A DNA stretch of 40,638 nt from Rhodoferax sp. GTDB taxonomy: Bacteria; Pseudomonadota; Gammaproteobacteria; Burkholderiales; Burkholderiaceae_C. The DNA lies in the NCBI GenBank assembly GCA_011391545.1, contig JAABQI010000318.1:1-40638 (forward strand), written 5' to 3'. Positions 1 through 9,871 of this stretch are shown one piece after another (position 1 is the stretch's first letter; every line of letters starts with the position of its first letter). The notes below the pieces were generated by a model, which was not told the origin of the DNA, searched no databases, and saw nothing but the letters and a program-made list of their open reading frames with translations. A program made the position numbers and the translations under genes.

Positions 1-1403
<1,403 letters not shown>

Positions 1404-1412
1404 GACTATGCA

Positions 1413-1428
1413 GGGTGGGTCGCCACCC
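1413..1428 (+). terminator. Possible weak terminator hairpin after yheS-like gene
   Basis: A perfect 6-bp GC stem (GGGTGG / CCACCC) with a 4-base loop lies 10 bases after the yheS-like stop codon. There is no clean U-tract after it, only TTTGCTTC further on, so termination is uncertain. Confidence 0.3.
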
Positions 1429-1491
1429 GCCAGCTCGATTTGCTTCATCACCCTTACACTCATTGAACTCAAAAAAAATAGGGAAAATAAC

Positions 1492-2547
1492 ATGATCCTG
1501 GTCACAGGCGGTGCCGGTTTTATAGGCGCCAATTTTGTTCTCGACTGGCTGGCGCAAAGCGATGAACCGGTCATCACCCTTGACAAGCTCACCTACGCAG
1601 GCAACCCCGAAAACCTGCAAAGCCTGCAGGGGGACGCCCGCCACACCCTGGTGCAGGGCGACATCGGCGATGCCGCGCTGGTGAGCCAGCTGCTGGCCAC
1701 GCACCAGCCCCGCGCCGTGGTCAACTTTGCCGCCGAGAGCCATGTCGACCGATCCATCCACGGCCCCGGCGATTTCATCCAGACCAACATCGTCGGCACC
1801 TTCAACCTGCTCGAATCCGTGCGCGGCTACTGGTCTGCGCTGCCGGCAGAGGATAAAGAAGCCTTCCGCTTCCTGCACGTCTCAACCGACGAGGTCTACG
1901 GCTCCCTGAAAAAAGACGACCCGGCTTTCACCGAGTCGAGCCACATTGAGCCCAACAGCCCCTACAGCGCCAGCAAAGCCGCCAGCGACCACCTGGTGCG
2001 CGCCTGGCACCACACTTACGGCTTGCCGGTGCTCACCACCAACTGCTCCAACAACTACGGCCCCTACCACTTCCCCGAAAAACTCATTCCGCTGCTGATC
2101 GTCAACTCGCTGGCAGGCAAACCGCTGCCGGTCTATGGCGACGGCCAGCAGATTCGCGACTGGCTGTATGTGAAAGACCACTGCAGCGCCATCCGCCGCG
2201 TGCTCGAAGCCGGCCGCCTGGGCGAGATCTACAACGTCGGCGGCTGGAACGAAAAGGCCAACCTCGACATCGTGCATACCGTCTGCGCCCTGCTTGACGA
2301 GTTGCGCCCGCGTGCGGACGGCAAGCCGTACAAAGATCAAATTACCTATGTGACCGACCGCCCCGGCCACGACCGCCGCTACGCCATCGACGCGCGCAAG
2401 CTGGAGCGCGAACTCGGCTGGAAACCCCTGGAAACCTTCGACACAGGCATTCGCAAGACCGTGCAGTGGTATCTGGACAACCCGGAATGGGTCGCCCACG
2501 TGCAAAGCGGCGCCTACCGCGAGTGGGTGCAAAAGCAATATGCGTGA
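1492..2547 (+). CDS. rfbB: dTDP-glucose 4,6-dehydratase
   Basis: This gene encodes the second step of dTDP-L-rhamnose synthesis, turning dTDP-glucose into dTDP-4-keto-6-deoxyglucose in the cytoplasm with bound NAD. The 351-residue product is a full-length extended SDR. The NAD-binding TGGAGFIG is at residues 5-12, the catalytic STDE at 131-134 and the YSASK motif at 158-162. The frame is open upstream to base 964, but the protein must begin at the ATG at 1492, because the fold starts immediately with [12 protein letters not shown]. Upstream is an A-rich stretch with only a weak ribosome site. It is the first gene of an rfbB-rfbD-rfbA-rfbC run, with 9 bases to rfbD. Rhamnose here would feed O-antigen, exopolysaccharide or glycolipid, but no glycosyltransferase is in view. 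Confidence 0.97.
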   Translation: MILVTGGAGFIGANFVLDWLAQSDEPVITLDKLTYAGNPENLQSLQGDARHTLVQGDIGDAALVSQLLATHQPRAVVNFAAESHVDRSIHGPGDFIQTNIVGTFNLLESVRGYWSALPAEDKEAFRFLHVSTDEVYGSLKKDDPAFTESSHIEPNSPYSASKAASDHLVRAWHHTYGLPVLTTNCSNNYGPYHFPEKLIPLLIVNSLAGKPLPVYGDGQQIRDWLYVKDHCSAIRRVLEAGRLGEIYNVGGWNEKANLDIVHTVCALLDELRPRADGKPYKDQITYVTDRPGHDRRYAIDARKLERELGWKPLETFDTGIRKTVQWYLDNPEWVAHVQSGAYREWVQKQYA

Positions 2548-2556
2548 AAGTCCGGT

Positions 2557-3459
2557 ATGAAAATCCTTCTGCTGGGTAAAAACGGCCAGGTGGGCTGGGA
2601 GCTGCAACGCAGTCTGGCACCCTTGGGCCAGCTCATCGCCCTGGACCGCCACAGCAGCCAGTTTTGCGGTGACCTCAGTCGCCTGGACGACCTGGCCGAC
2701 ACGGTGCGCCGGACGCAACCCGATGTCATCGTCAACGCCGCCGCCTACACCGCCGTTGACAAAGCCGAGAGCGAACCCGAGCTGGCGCACACCCTCAACG
2801 CGCTGGCGCCCGAGGTGCTGGCCCGCGAGGCGGCCAAGCTCGGCGCCTGGCTGGTGCACTACAGCACCGACTATGTGTTTGGCGGCGGTGGCGACGAGCC
2901 CTGGCGCGAAGACGACCCCACTTTCCCCTTGAACGTCTATGGCCAGACCAAGCTGCTGGGCGAGCACATGATCGACTGGATCTGCCCGCGGCACCTGATT
3001 TTCAGGACCAGCTGGGTCTATGGGGCGCGCGGTGGCAACTTTGCCAAGACCATGCTGCGCCTGGCGCAGCAGCGCGAGCAGCTCACCGTCATCAACGACC
3101 AGTTTGGCGCGCCCACCGGCGCCGAACTGATTGCCGATGTGACGGCGCACGCGATCCGCCATGTGTTTCAAAACAAGGCCGACGACAAGACCTTGGCCGG
3201 TACCTACCACCTGGTGGCCAGCGGTTGCACCACCTGGTTCGAGTATGCCAAGCATGTCCTGGCGCAAGCGCAAAAAATTCAACCAGCGCTCACCATCACG
3301 GCGCGCGAAGTCACGCCAGTGCCCACCAGCGCCTTTCCGACCGCCGCCACGCGTCCCTACAACTCGCGCCTGGACACGCGCAAGCTGCAAGCCGTCTTTG
3401 GCTTGACCCTGCCAGACTGGCAGCAAGGCGTGGACCGCATGCTGGCAGAAACCCTCTAA
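2557..3459 (+). CDS. rfbD: dTDP-4-dehydrorhamnose reductase
   Basis: This is the last step of dTDP-L-rhamnose synthesis, the NAD(P)H-dependent reduction of dTDP-4-keto-L-rhamnose. The 300-residue length is usual for the family. The nucleotide loop GKNGQVG is at residues 7-13. YSTDYVFGG starts at residue 102, and the catalytic YGQTK is at 128-132. It lies 9 bases after rfbB and 19 bases before rfbA, so co-transcription is very likely. The order B-D-A-C is one of the common arrangements in Gram-negative bacteria. Nothing unusual is seen. Confidence 0.97.
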   Translation: MKILLLGKNGQVGWELQRSLAPLGQLIALDRHSSQFCGDLSRLDDLADTVRRTQPDVIVNAAAYTAVDKAESEPELAHTLNALAPEVLAREAAKLGAWLVHYSTDYVFGGGGDEPWREDDPTFPLNVYGQTKLLGEHMIDWICPRHLIFRTSWVYGARGGNFAKTMLRLAQQREQLTVINDQFGAPTGAELIADVTAHAIRHVFQNKADDKTLAGTYHLVASGCTTWFEYAKHVLAQAQKIQPALTITAREVTPVPTSAFPTAATRPYNSRLDTRKLQAVFGLTLPDWQQGVDRMLAETL

Positions 3460-3478
3460 ATATCAGGAAACCATCACC

Positions 3479-4351
3479 ATGACACAACGCAAAGGCATCA
3501 TCCTGGCCGGCGGCTCCGGCACCCGGCTTTATCCGGTGACACAGGCGGTCAGCAAGCAACTCATGCCGGTCTATGACAAGCCCATGATCTACTACCCCTT
3601 GAGCACGCTCATGCTGGCCGGGATGCGCGAGGTGCTGATCATCTCCACACCGCAGGACACGCCGCGTTTTGCCGACCTGCTGGGCGACGGCAGCCAGTGG
3701 GGCATGGCCATCAGCTACGCTGTGCAGCCCAGCCCGGACGGCCTGGCGCAGGCCTTCATCATCGGCCGCGACTTTGTGGCCAGCCAGCCCAGCGCGCTGG
3801 TGCTGGGCGACAACATTTTTTATGGCCACGACTTGGTCAAGCAACTCGCCCACGCCGACGCCCGCCAGAGCGGTGCCAGCGTCTTTGCCTACCACGTGAC
3901 CGACCCCGAGCGCTACGGCGTGGTGGCCTTTGACGAGCACAAGCGCGCCATCAGCATCGAGGAAAAGCCCAGCCACCCCAAGAGCAATTACGCCGTCACC
4001 GGCCTGTACTTCTACGACAACCAGGTCTGCGACATTGCCGCCCACATCAAGCCGTCGCCGCGCGGCGAGCTGGAAATTACCGACGTCAACCGGCACTACC
4101 TTGAACAAAACCAGCTTGACGTCGAAATCATGGGCCGCGGCTACGCCTGGCTCGACACCGGCACCCACGACAGCCTGCTGGAGGCCGCCAGCTTCATCGC
4201 CACCCTGCAAAAGCGCCAGGGCCTGCAAGTGGCCTGCCCGGAGGAAATCGCCTTCAGCCAGGGCTGGATCGATGCCGAGCAGATCCTGAAACTTGCCACA
4301 CCCCTGGCCAAGAACGGCTACGGCAAATATCTGTTGAGCCTGCTGAAGTAA
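3479..4351 (+). CDS. rfbA: Glucose-1-phosphate thymidylyltransferase
   Basis: This enzyme joins glucose 1-phosphate to dTTP, giving dTDP-glucose, the entry step of the rhamnose pathway. The 290-residue protein starts with the sugar-nucleotidyltransferase signature [13 protein letters not shown] (about residues 9-21). The EEKP substrate-binding segment sits near the middle, and ITDVNRHYL and [15 protein letters not shown] follow in the C-terminal half, as in RmlA enzymes. The family is usually feedback-inhibited by dTDP-rhamnose; that is family knowledge, not visible here. Start is ATG 3479. The gene ends 4 bases before rfbC. Confidence 0.97.
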   Translation: MTQRKGIILAGGSGTRLYPVTQAVSKQLMPVYDKPMIYYPLSTLMLAGMREVLIISTPQDTPRFADLLGDGSQWGMAISYAVQPSPDGLAQAFIIGRDFVASQPSALVLGDNIFYGHDLVKQLAHADARQSGASVFAYHVTDPERYGVVAFDEHKRAISIEEKPSHPKSNYAVTGLYFYDNQVCDIAAHIKPSPRGELEITDVNRHYLEQNQLDVEIMGRGYAWLDTGTHDSLLEAASFIATLQKRQGLQVACPEEIAFSQGWIDAEQILKLATPLAKNGYGKYLLSLLK

Positions 4352-4355
4352 GACC

Positions 4356-4907
4356 ATGCCCTACACCGTCACTCCCACCGCCCTGCCCGGCGTGCTGATC
4401 CTCGAACCCAAGGTTTTTGGCGATGCGCGCGGTTTCTTTTTCGAGAGCTTCAACGCCCGCGACTTTGCCAATTGCACCGGGCTGGACGTGCCCTTTGTGC
4501 AGGACAACCATAGCAAGTCGGCCTTGGGCGTGTTGCGCGGCCTGCACTACCAGATCGAGCACCCGCAGGGCAAGTTGGTGCGCGTGACCCAAGGCGAGGT
4601 GTTCGACGTGGCCGTCGATATGCGCCGCAGCTCACCCCATTTCGGCCGATGGGAGGGTGTGGTGTTGTCGGCTGAGAACAAGCGCCAGCTCTGGATTCCG
4701 CCAGGTTTTGCGCACGGTTTTCTGGTGACCAGCGACAGTGCTGAATTCTTGTACAAGACCACCGACTACTGGTACCCCGAACACGAGCGCTGCCTGTTCT
4801 GGAACGATCCGGCGCTGGATATCAAGTGGCCAGTCTCCCTGTCACCGCTGCTGGCGGCCAAGGACCAGGCCGGCCTGCCCTTGCACAGCGCTGCCACTTT
4901 TGCATGA
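4356..4907 (+). CDS. rfbC: dTDP-4-dehydrorhamnose 3,5-epimerase
   Basis: This cupin-fold epimerase converts dTDP-4-keto-6-deoxyglucose to dTDP-4-keto-L-rhamnose. The 183-residue product has the catalytic-histidine motif RGLHYQ at residues 61-66. IPPGFAHGF and the tyrosine-rich TTDYWYPEHE lie in the second half, as expected for RmlC. It completes the four-gene pathway. Its stop overlaps the next start as ATGA (4904-4907), which couples it to a chromate-transporter gene of unrelated function. That coupling is the odd feature of this operon. Confidence 0.96.
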   Translation: MPYTVTPTALPGVLILEPKVFGDARGFFFESFNARDFANCTGLDVPFVQDNHSKSALGVLRGLHYQIEHPQGKLVRVTQGEVFDVAVDMRRSSPHFGRWEGVVLSAENKRQLWIPPGFAHGFLVTSDSAEFLYKTTDYWYPEHERCLFWNDPALDIKWPVSLSPLLAAKDQAGLPLHSAATFA

Positions 4908-5512
4908 GCGAAACTCGTCCGCTCAACACCACCCAAGTCGAGCAACCGGGCTCTTTGAAGAGCCTGTTCTGGGCCTTCACGTGGCTCGCGCTGCAAGGCT
5001 TTGGCGGTGTGGTGGCGGTGGTCCAGCGCGAGCTGGTGGAGAAAAAACGTTGGCTCACGCGCGAACAGTTTATTGAAGATTGGGCCGTGGCCCAGGTGCT
5101 GCCAGGACCCAACGTGGTCAACCTGTCGCTGATGATTGGCGACCGCTACTTTGGCTGGCGCGGCGGCCTGGTGGCGCTGGCCGGCATGCTGACTTTTCCG
5201 CTGCTGATCGTGCTGGCGTTGGCCGGCCTGTTTGCCGGTGTTTCCGATGTGCCGCAGGTGCAGGGTGCCTTGCGCGGCATGAGCGCCGTGGCGGCTGGCA
5301 TGATTGCCGCGACCGGCTTGAAAATGCTGCCCGCCCTGAAAACCAATGTGCTGGGAACGCCGTGGTGCTGGGCCGTGGCCGCGCTGACTTTTGCCGCCAT
5401 TGCAGGCTTGCGCCTGCCCTTGATCTGGGTGCTGGCGTTGTTCGGCGGTGGCTCTGGCCTGTGGGCTTACCGCCGGCTGAACGCCATGCACCCACCCGGG
5501 TCAGAGCCATGA
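4904..5512 (+). CDS. chrA: Chromate transporter, first half-protein (ChrA/CHR family)
   Basis: This is a short-chain CHR-family inner-membrane protein of 202 residues. Members pair with a second short protein and export chromate in some bacteria; the substrate here is not proven. The N-terminal CHR signature is visible (FGGVVAVVQRELVEK, then WLTREQFIEDWAVAQVLPGP). Several hydrophobic membrane segments follow. The frame extends upstream to 4826, but ATG 4904 fits best: it gives MSETRPLN just before the conserved domain and overlaps the rfbC stop as ATGA. No Shine-Dalgarno is obvious, so translational coupling is likely. It ends with another ATGA overlap to the second half. Confidence 0.88.
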   Translation: MSETRPLNTTQVEQPGSLKSLFWAFTWLALQGFGGVVAVVQRELVEKKRWLTREQFIEDWAVAQVLPGPNVVNLSLMIGDRYFGWRGGLVALAGMLTFPLLIVLALAGLFAGVSDVPQVQGALRGMSAVAAGMIAATGLKMLPALKTNVLGTPWCWAVAALTFAAIAGLRLPLIWVLALFGGGSGLWAYRRLNAMHPPGSEP

Positions 5513-6105
5513 GCAGCAGCTTGAGCCCGGGCGACTGGCTGGCCCTGCTGACGCATTTTTTATCCTTGTCGCTGCTGGCCGTCGGCGGCGCGATCACCAC
5601 GGTGCCCGACATGCACCGCACGCTGGTGGATCAGCATCAGTGGCTCAGCGACGGCCAGTTCAACGCCGCCATCGCCCTGGCGCAGGCGGCACCCGGCCCC
5701 AACGTGCTGTTTGTGGCGCTGCTGGGCTGGCAAGTGGGCCTGAATGCCGGCGGCGGCCTGGTGACAAGCGCAGCGGCCTGGGGCTATGGCATGCTGGGTA
5801 TGCTGCTGGCCATGCTGGGCATCTTGCTGCCCAGCACCACGCTGACGTTTGCCGCTTCGCGCTGGGCGCATCAAAACCGGGAACGGCGCGCCGTGCGGGC
5901 TTTCAAGCAAGGCATGGCGCCGGTGGTGGTCGCCCTGCTGGTGGCCACGGGCTGGATCCTGACTGCCAATCAGGGTGCCGACCTGACGCATTGGCCGCTG
6001 TGGCTGCTGACCGCCATGGTCGCGCTGCTGGTGTGGCGCACCCGCCTGCATTTGCTATGGCTGCTGGGCGCTGGCGCGGTACTGGGCGGGTTGGGCTGGG
6101 TGTGA
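5509..6105 (+). CDS. chrA: Chromate transporter, second half-protein (ChrA/CHR family)
   Basis: This is the partner half of the preceding gene, 198 residues, in a different frame and starting inside the previous stop (ATGA at 5509-5512). It repeats the CHR pattern: LLAVGGAITTVPDMHR, a WLSDGQFNAAIALAQAAPGPN segment, then about five hydrophobic stretches. Two linked short proteins with the same domain are a known architecture, distinct from the single long ChrA of about 400 residues. A frameshifted long ChrA is less likely, because both ends are clean start/stop overlaps. The gene runs tail to tail into the minus-strand lipoprotein gene only 7 bases away. Confidence 0.87.
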   Translation: MSSSLSPGDWLALLTHFLSLSLLAVGGAITTVPDMHRTLVDQHQWLSDGQFNAAIALAQAAPGPNVLFVALLGWQVGLNAGGGLVTSAAAWGYGMLGMLLAMLGILLPSTTLTFAASRWAHQNRERRAVRAFKQGMAPVVVALLVATGWILTANQGADLTHWPLWLLTAMVALLVWRTRLHLLWLLGAGAVLGGLGWV

Positions 6106-6112
6106 CTCTGAT

Positions 6113-6469
6113 TCAGTGCGGATTTTCAAAAAACAGGTAGTTGGATGCGTAGTCGCTGATCTCGAAGTAAACCTTCTTTTCGCCAGGATCCACAACAAAG
6201 TTCAGGTTTTCGTCCATCACGCCGTAGCCGAAACGGTAGGGGCGCGGCAACTTGTCCTGTGTGCCCATGGCGGTTGAAAGTTTGTCAATTTTCAAAAAAC
6301 GGCGCACCACCTTGTCGCCCGCATAGAACTCGAGAACGCCGTTGGTGCCTGTCCAGTTCTGAATGTCGCGACTGATGACGTTTTGCTGTTCCTGGGTGCA
6401 GCCGGCCAGCAGCAACATGGCGCTGATGCCTACGACCAGTACCCCGGTTGTACTTTTGTGGCTATTCAT
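6113..6469 (-). CDS. Small predicted lipoprotein of unknown function
   Basis: This is a 118-residue protein with a clear lipoprotein signal peptide: a short charged N-terminus, a hydrophobic stretch (GVLVVGISAMLLLAG), and a lipobox LLAGC with the cysteine at about residue 24. The mature part is mostly polar and includes LPRPYRFGYGVMDENLNF and KKVYFEISDYASNY. I do not recognise the family. It probably sits on the periplasmic face of the outer or inner membrane. It lies downstream of rlmB on the same strand (31 bases) and may be the last gene of that transcript. Confidence 0.78.
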   Translation of the reverse strand: MNSHKSTTGVLVVGISAMLLLAGCTQEQQNVISRDIQNWTGTNGVLEFYAGDKVVRRFLKIDKLSTAMGTQDKLPRPYRFGYGVMDENLNFVVDPGEKKVYFEISDYASNYLFFENPH

Positions 6470-6500
6470 GTCGAGTTCCGATCAAATCAAAATGTGGGCT

Positions 6501-7313
6501 TCAAAGCACATTCCCACGACGACTTGGTGTCGCCGCTGGAGCCCCATGCGCACGCTGGCGCAGCGCTTCATACAGGCAAACGCCGCTGGCCACCGACACG
6601 TTGAGGCTCTCCACGGCGCCGCGCATCGGAATGCTGATCAGCTCGTCACAGGTCTTGGCCGTCAGCGCGCGCATGCCTTCACCCTCGGCGCCAAGCACCA
6701 GCGCCACCGGGCCTGTCAGATCGGCCTGGTACAGCGTCTTTGTGGCCACATCACTGGTGCCGATGATCCAGATGTTGCGCTCCTTGAGCTCGTTCAGCGT
6801 GCGCGCCAGGTTGGTCACCATGAAGTAGGGCACGGTCTCGGCCGCGCCGCTGGCCACCTTGGCCACCGTGGCGTTGATGCCGGCCGCGTGGTCCTTGGGC
6901 GCAATCACGGCATGCACGCCCGCGCCATCGGCCACGCGCAGGCAGGCGCCCAGGTTGTGCGGATCCGTCACGCCGTCGAGCACCAGAATGAGCGGGGGCA
7001 CGCGCTCATTCAGGGGAAGCTCGAGCTGGGCAGCTTCGAGTTGCTCCAGCAACTCATCCAGCGAAGTGACTTGGGTCAGCTCCTGCACCCGCGCAGCCAC
7101 CCCCTGGTGCCCGTGGCTGCCGCACAGCTTGGCCAGGCGCATGCCATCGGCTTCCAGCAAGCGCACACCAGCCTCTTTGACCTTGTCTACAAACTGGCGC
7201 ATGCGCGCGTCGCGGCGGGTCGGGTCGATATAAATTTCGATGACGGATTTGGGTGCGGTTTTCAGGCGCACGCCCACGGCATGAAAGCCGAAGAGAACTT
7301 TAGGAGAAGACAT
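6501..7313 (-). CDS. rlmB: 23S rRNA (guanosine-2'-O-)-methyltransferase RlmB
   Basis: This SpoU/TrmH-class methyltransferase adds a 2'-O-methyl group to a guanosine in the peptidyl-transferase region of 23S rRNA (G2251 in E. coli). The 270-residue protein has an N-terminal substrate-binding domain. The trefoil-knot catalytic domain carries VLDGVTDPHNLGACLRVAD, then LVLGAEGEGMR, then IPMRGAVESLNVSVASG. Family assignment is firm. The ATG at 7313 has no normal Shine-Dalgarno; the space is taken up by a 17-base palindrome (7316-7332). It follows the flavodoxin-like gene by 26 bases on the same strand. Confidence 0.94.
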   Translation of the reverse strand: MSSPKVLFGFHAVGVRLKTAPKSVIEIYIDPTRRDARMRQFVDKVKEAGVRLLEADGMRLAKLCGSHGHQGVAARVQELTQVTSLDELLEQLEAAQLELPLNERVPPLILVLDGVTDPHNLGACLRVADGAGVHAVIAPKDHAAGINATVAKVASGAAETVPYFMVTNLARTLNELKERNIWIIGTSDVATKTLYQADLTGPVALVLGAEGEGMRALTAKTCDELISIPMRGAVESLNVSVASGVCLYEALRQRAHGAPAATPSRRGNVL

Positions 7314-7315
7314 AG

Positions 7316-7332
7316 GCCGCGATTATCGCGGC
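7316..7332 (-). promoter_or_regulatory. Perfect palindrome immediately before the rlmB start codon
   Basis: GCCGCGAT-T-ATCGCGGC is a 17-base palindrome ending 2 bases before the rlmB ATG. In the mRNA it would fold where a Shine-Dalgarno normally lies. It could hinder ribosome loading, act as an operator, or be a weak terminator for the upstream gene. No function is shown. Confidence 0.45.
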
Positions 7333-7339
7333 AGCCGGT

Positions 7340-7894
7340 CTAGCCCTTGAATTTGGCGGTCACCTCGGCCACGCGCTGGCCGAACAGGCGGGCGGTTTCC
7401 AGGTCGCCGGCGTTCATCTCGGCGCCGCCCGCATCACCGGGAGTTTGCGCCATGGGGCCGGCGCTGGACGCCAGGTAGTTGACGTCGCTGCGCCGCGAGG
7501 CCTTGGTGTTGTTGTAGTGCAGGCCGGTGCCGACCCAGATGCCGCCATGCTGCATGGCAAGGGTCATGAAGTAATGCAGCGTGGAATGTTTGTCGCCGTT
7601 GACATTGGCGCTGGCGGTGAAGCCGCCAAAAATCTTGTCTTTCCAGGCTTGGCTGTACCAGGCCTTGCTCGACGCGTCGGCAAATTTCTTGAACTGCCAG
7701 CTCACGCTGCCCATATAGGTGGGGCTGCCCATGATGATGGCGTCGGCTTCGTTCAGGGTAGTCCAGCCGTCTTCGGTCAGATTGCCGTCGGCATCGATCG
7801 CGACCAGGTCGGCATTGGCACCATCTGCCACCAATTGCGCCATGCGCAGGGTGTGGCCATAACCCGAATGGAAGACAACTGCAACTTTTGCCAT
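7340..7894 (-). CDS. Flavodoxin/WrbA-like NAD(P)H-dependent flavoprotein
   Basis: This is a 184-residue FMN-binding protein of the flavodoxin / WrbA-type quinone reductase superfamily, likely a cytosolic two-electron reductase of quinones. The FMN phosphate loop VVFHSGYGHTLRMAQ lies near the N-terminus, the MGSPTYMGSVSWQFKKF isoalloxazine loop mid-protein, and a GGFTASANVNGDKHSTL segment after it. The frame is open upstream to 8017, but those extra residues are the translation of a dispersed repeat. ATG 7894 has a good ribosome site (AAAGGA), so it is the start. It sits beside pirin and a LysR regulator, which suggests a redox or quinone-stress response. Exact substrate unknown. Confidence 0.88.
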   Translation of the reverse strand: MAKVAVVFHSGYGHTLRMAQLVADGANADLVAIDADGNLTEDGWTTLNEADAIIMGSPTYMGSVSWQFKKFADASSKAWYSQAWKDKIFGGFTASANVNGDKHSTLHYFMTLAMQHGGIWVGTGLHYNNTKASRRSDVNYLASSAGPMAQTPGDAGGAEMNAGDLETARLFGQRVAEVTAKFKG

Positions 7895-7940
7895 GATGGA
7901 GATTCCTTTAAAAAATTGTAAACACAAAAAGTTGAGCTCT

Positions 7941-8010
7941 GTCATTGCGAGCGATTCGTGGCAATCCGCGACGCTCTGGGTTGCCACGTCGCTGCGCTCC
8001 TCGCAACGAC
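7941..8010. repeat. Dispersed palindromic repeat, copy 1
   Basis: This is an imperfect inverted repeat beginning GTCATTGCGAGCGA and ending CTCCTCGCAACGAC, about 70 bases with arms of about 30. It lies between pirin and the flavodoxin-like gene. Its minus-strand translation gives the familiar spurious peptide CEERSDVATQ. The same element occurs at 10938-11007 in the opposite arm order and at 36211-36282. Confidence 0.85.
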
Positions 8011-8020
8011 GTTGCAAGAA

Positions 8021-8722
8021 CTAATCGGACAAATCGAACACCAGCACTTCGGCATCCTGGGCCTCGGTCAATGCCAGCTGCCGCTCGTCGGCCAGCAGCG
8101 CGGCATCGCCAGTGTGCAGTGCCACGCCGTTCACCTTGATGGCACCGCGCACCAGCTGCACGTAGGCCTTGCGCCCGGCGGCCAACTCAAGCGCGGCAGT
8201 TTGCCCGGCATCGAACAACCCGGCGTACAGACGGGCATCGGCGTGAATGGTGACCGAACCCTGCGCGCCGTCGTTCGAGGCCACCAGGCAAAGGCGGCCC
8301 TGCTTGGCGCTGTCGGCAAATGTGGTTTGCTCGTAGCTGGGTTTGACACCCATGACATTGGGCTCTATCCAGATTTGCAGCAAATGCGTGGTCTCATTGG
8401 GGGCGTGGTTGAACTCGCTGTGCTGCACGCCTGTGCCTGCACTCATGCGCTGCACGTCACCAGGCGGAATGGCCTTCACGTTGCCCATGCTGTCCTGGTG
8501 CGCCAGCGCGCCCTGCAACACGTAGGTGACGATTTCCATGTCGCGGTGGCCGTGGGTGCCAAAGCCCTTGCCGGGGGCAATCCAGTCTTCGTTGATGACG
8601 CGCAGGTTGCCCCAGCCCATATGGGCCGGATCAAAATAGCCGGCAAACGAAAAACTGTGAAACGATTTGAGCCAGCCATGGTCAGCATAGCCGCGCTCCT
8701 GGGATGGTCTGAGGGTTAGCAT
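8021..8722 (-). CDS. Pirin family protein
   Basis: This is a 233-residue bicupin of the pirin family. Bacterial members include quercetin dioxygenases and redox-linked regulators; the role of this one is not known. The first cupin carries the conserved DHGWLKSFHSFSFAGYFDP and the metal-binding pattern GFGTHGHRDMEIVTYVLQG, with VQHSEFNH supplying the last histidine and glutamate. The second cupin is more diverged, as usual. ATG 8722 is chosen because a strong AAGGAG site precedes it, although the frame is open to 8797. It is divergent from lysR, with a 105-base shared control region. Confidence 0.93.
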   Translation of the reverse strand: MLTLRPSQERGYADHGWLKSFHSFSFAGYFDPAHMGWGNLRVINEDWIAPGKGFGTHGHRDMEIVTYVLQGALAHQDSMGNVKAIPPGDVQRMSAGTGVQHSEFNHAPNETTHLLQIWIEPNVMGVKPSYEQTTFADSAKQGRLCLVASNDGAQGSVTIHADARLYAGLFDAGQTAALELAAGRKAYVQLVRGAIKVNGVALHTGDAALLADERQLALTEAQDAEVLVFDLSD

Positions 8723-8756
8723 CACGAATCTCCTTGAATAGCCTCTACTGTACGTT

Positions 8757-8788
8757 TCAAAACTGCCTGACATGCGCAGCCGTTTTGA
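8757..8788. promoter_or_regulatory. Inverted repeat in the pirin/lysR divergent control region
   Basis: TCAAAAC (8757-8763) and GTTTTGA (8782-8788) form a dyad with an 18-base spacer between the two divergent starts. A LysR-type regulator usually binds such a shared region, so this is a candidate operator. It is inferred from position and symmetry only. Confidence 0.4.
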
Positions 8789-8805
8789 TGGCATCATTCA
8801 ATCTG

Positions 8806-8817
8806 TTTGAATTCAAA
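8806..8817. promoter_or_regulatory. 12-base perfect palindrome upstream of lysR
   Basis: TTTGAATTCAAA ends 10 bases before the lysR ATG at 8828. It may be an autoregulatory operator, or part of the untranslated leader. It would also be partly coding if the TTG at 8807 were the start. Confidence 0.35.
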
Positions 8818-8827
8818 GAGCAACTCC

Positions 8828-9763
8828 ATGCAAATCGCCCGCAATGTCCTGACCCCGGAAGCGCTGGCCATGCTGCAAACCATTGCCAGCACGGGCAGCT
8901 TTGCCGCCGCCGCGCGCTCCCTTGGCATGGTGCCCAGCGCCCTCACCTACCGAGTGCGCCAGCTCGAAGACGCGCTCGACGTGCTGCTGTTCGACCGCAG
9001 TTCGCGCCGCGCCCTGCCCACCGTGGCCGGCCACGAGTTGCTGCGCGAGAGCGGGCGTTTGCTGGAAGACCTGGAGGCGGTGGCCAACCGCGTGAAGCGG
9101 GTGGCCACCGGCTGGGAGCCGCAGCTCACGATTGCCGTGGACAGCATCATTGCCAAAGCCACGGTGCTGGAGCTGGTGGACAGTTTTTTTACCCAGAACC
9201 CGCCCACCCGCATCCGCCTGCGCGACGAAACCCTCTCGGGCACGCTCGAAGCGCTGACCAGCGGCGAGGCCGATCTGGCCCTCGGCGTGGCCGACCTGGT
9301 GCAAAACACCGCCATTCACGCCAAGCCGCTGGGCGATGTGCGCTTTGTCTATGCGGTCGCGCCACACCATCCGCTGGCCCAAGCGCCCGAGCCTTTGAGC
9401 GACGAGGCCATGCGGGCGCACCGCGCGGTGGCCGTGGCCGACACCATCAGCCGCGGCCGGGGCGTGACGGTTGGCCTGCTGGGCGGGCAGGACGTGCTGA
9501 CCGTGGCCACCATGCAGGACAAACTGGACGCCCAGTTGCGAGGCCTGGGCTGCGGCTCACTGCCCGAATGCATGGCTGGCCCGTTCATTGATACCGGCCG
9601 GCTGGTGGTGAAAAAAACCGAGCGCGCACCCAGGTCGGTGCGCGTCAACTACGCCTGGCGCGCCGCCAGCAACGCGCCGGGGCGCGCCCTGCAATGGTGG
9701 CTAAGTCAGCTGGAGTGCGCCAACACGCGCACCGCATTGCTGGAACGCCACCGCGGTTTGTAG
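8828..9763 (+). CDS. LysR-type transcriptional regulator
   Basis: This is a 311-residue LysR-family regulator. The N-terminal winged helix-turn-helix covers roughly residues 8-65 (AMLQTIASTGSFAAAARSLG, then PSALTYRVRQLEDAL, then LLFDRSSRRA). The rest is a periplasmic-binding-protein-like effector domain. ATG 8828 is preferred: it places the helix-turn-helix at the usual distance, and AAAGAG lies upstream. A TTG at 8807 is in frame. It is transcribed away from pirin, so it probably controls pirin and perhaps the flavodoxin-like gene behind it. The inducer is unknown. Confidence 0.92.
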   Translation: MQIARNVLTPEALAMLQTIASTGSFAAAARSLGMVPSALTYRVRQLEDALDVLLFDRSSRRALPTVAGHELLRESGRLLEDLEAVANRVKRVATGWEPQLTIAVDSIIAKATVLELVDSFFTQNPPTRIRLRDETLSGTLEALTSGEADLALGVADLVQNTAIHAKPLGDVRFVYAVAPHHPLAQAPEPLSDEAMRAHRAVAVADTISRGRGVTVGLLGGQDVLTVATMQDKLDAQLRGLGCGSLPECMAGPFIDTGRLVVKKTERAPRSVRVNYAWRAASNAPGRALQWWLSQLECANTRTALLERHRGL

Positions 9764-9871
9764 GGCGGTTTCAACCCGCCACGGCCGATTGAAATCGACC
9801 CCGCTTGGGGGGACTGGTAAAGTCGGTCACATTCGCAAAGATAAATGTATCGTTATCAACTGGAGAAGAAT

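Noticed and set aside
1882-3426. Long open minus-strand frame opposite rfbB-rfbD
   Set aside because: It is antisense to two clear enzyme genes, has low-complexity Val/Ala/Gly composition and no domain. Such frames are common in GC-rich DNA.
4904-6105. chrA as one gene broken by a frameshift
   Set aside because: Both halves start and stop cleanly with ATGA overlaps, have their own CHR domain starts, and two-protein CHR pairs are a known arrangement.
7895-8017. Extra N-terminal residues for the flavodoxin-like protein
   Set aside because: They are a translation of the dispersed repeat; a good ribosome site precedes the ATG at 7894.
9764-9780. Short GGCGG/CCGCC hairpin after lysR
   Set aside because: It has only a 5-bp stem and no U-tract; too weak to call a terminator.
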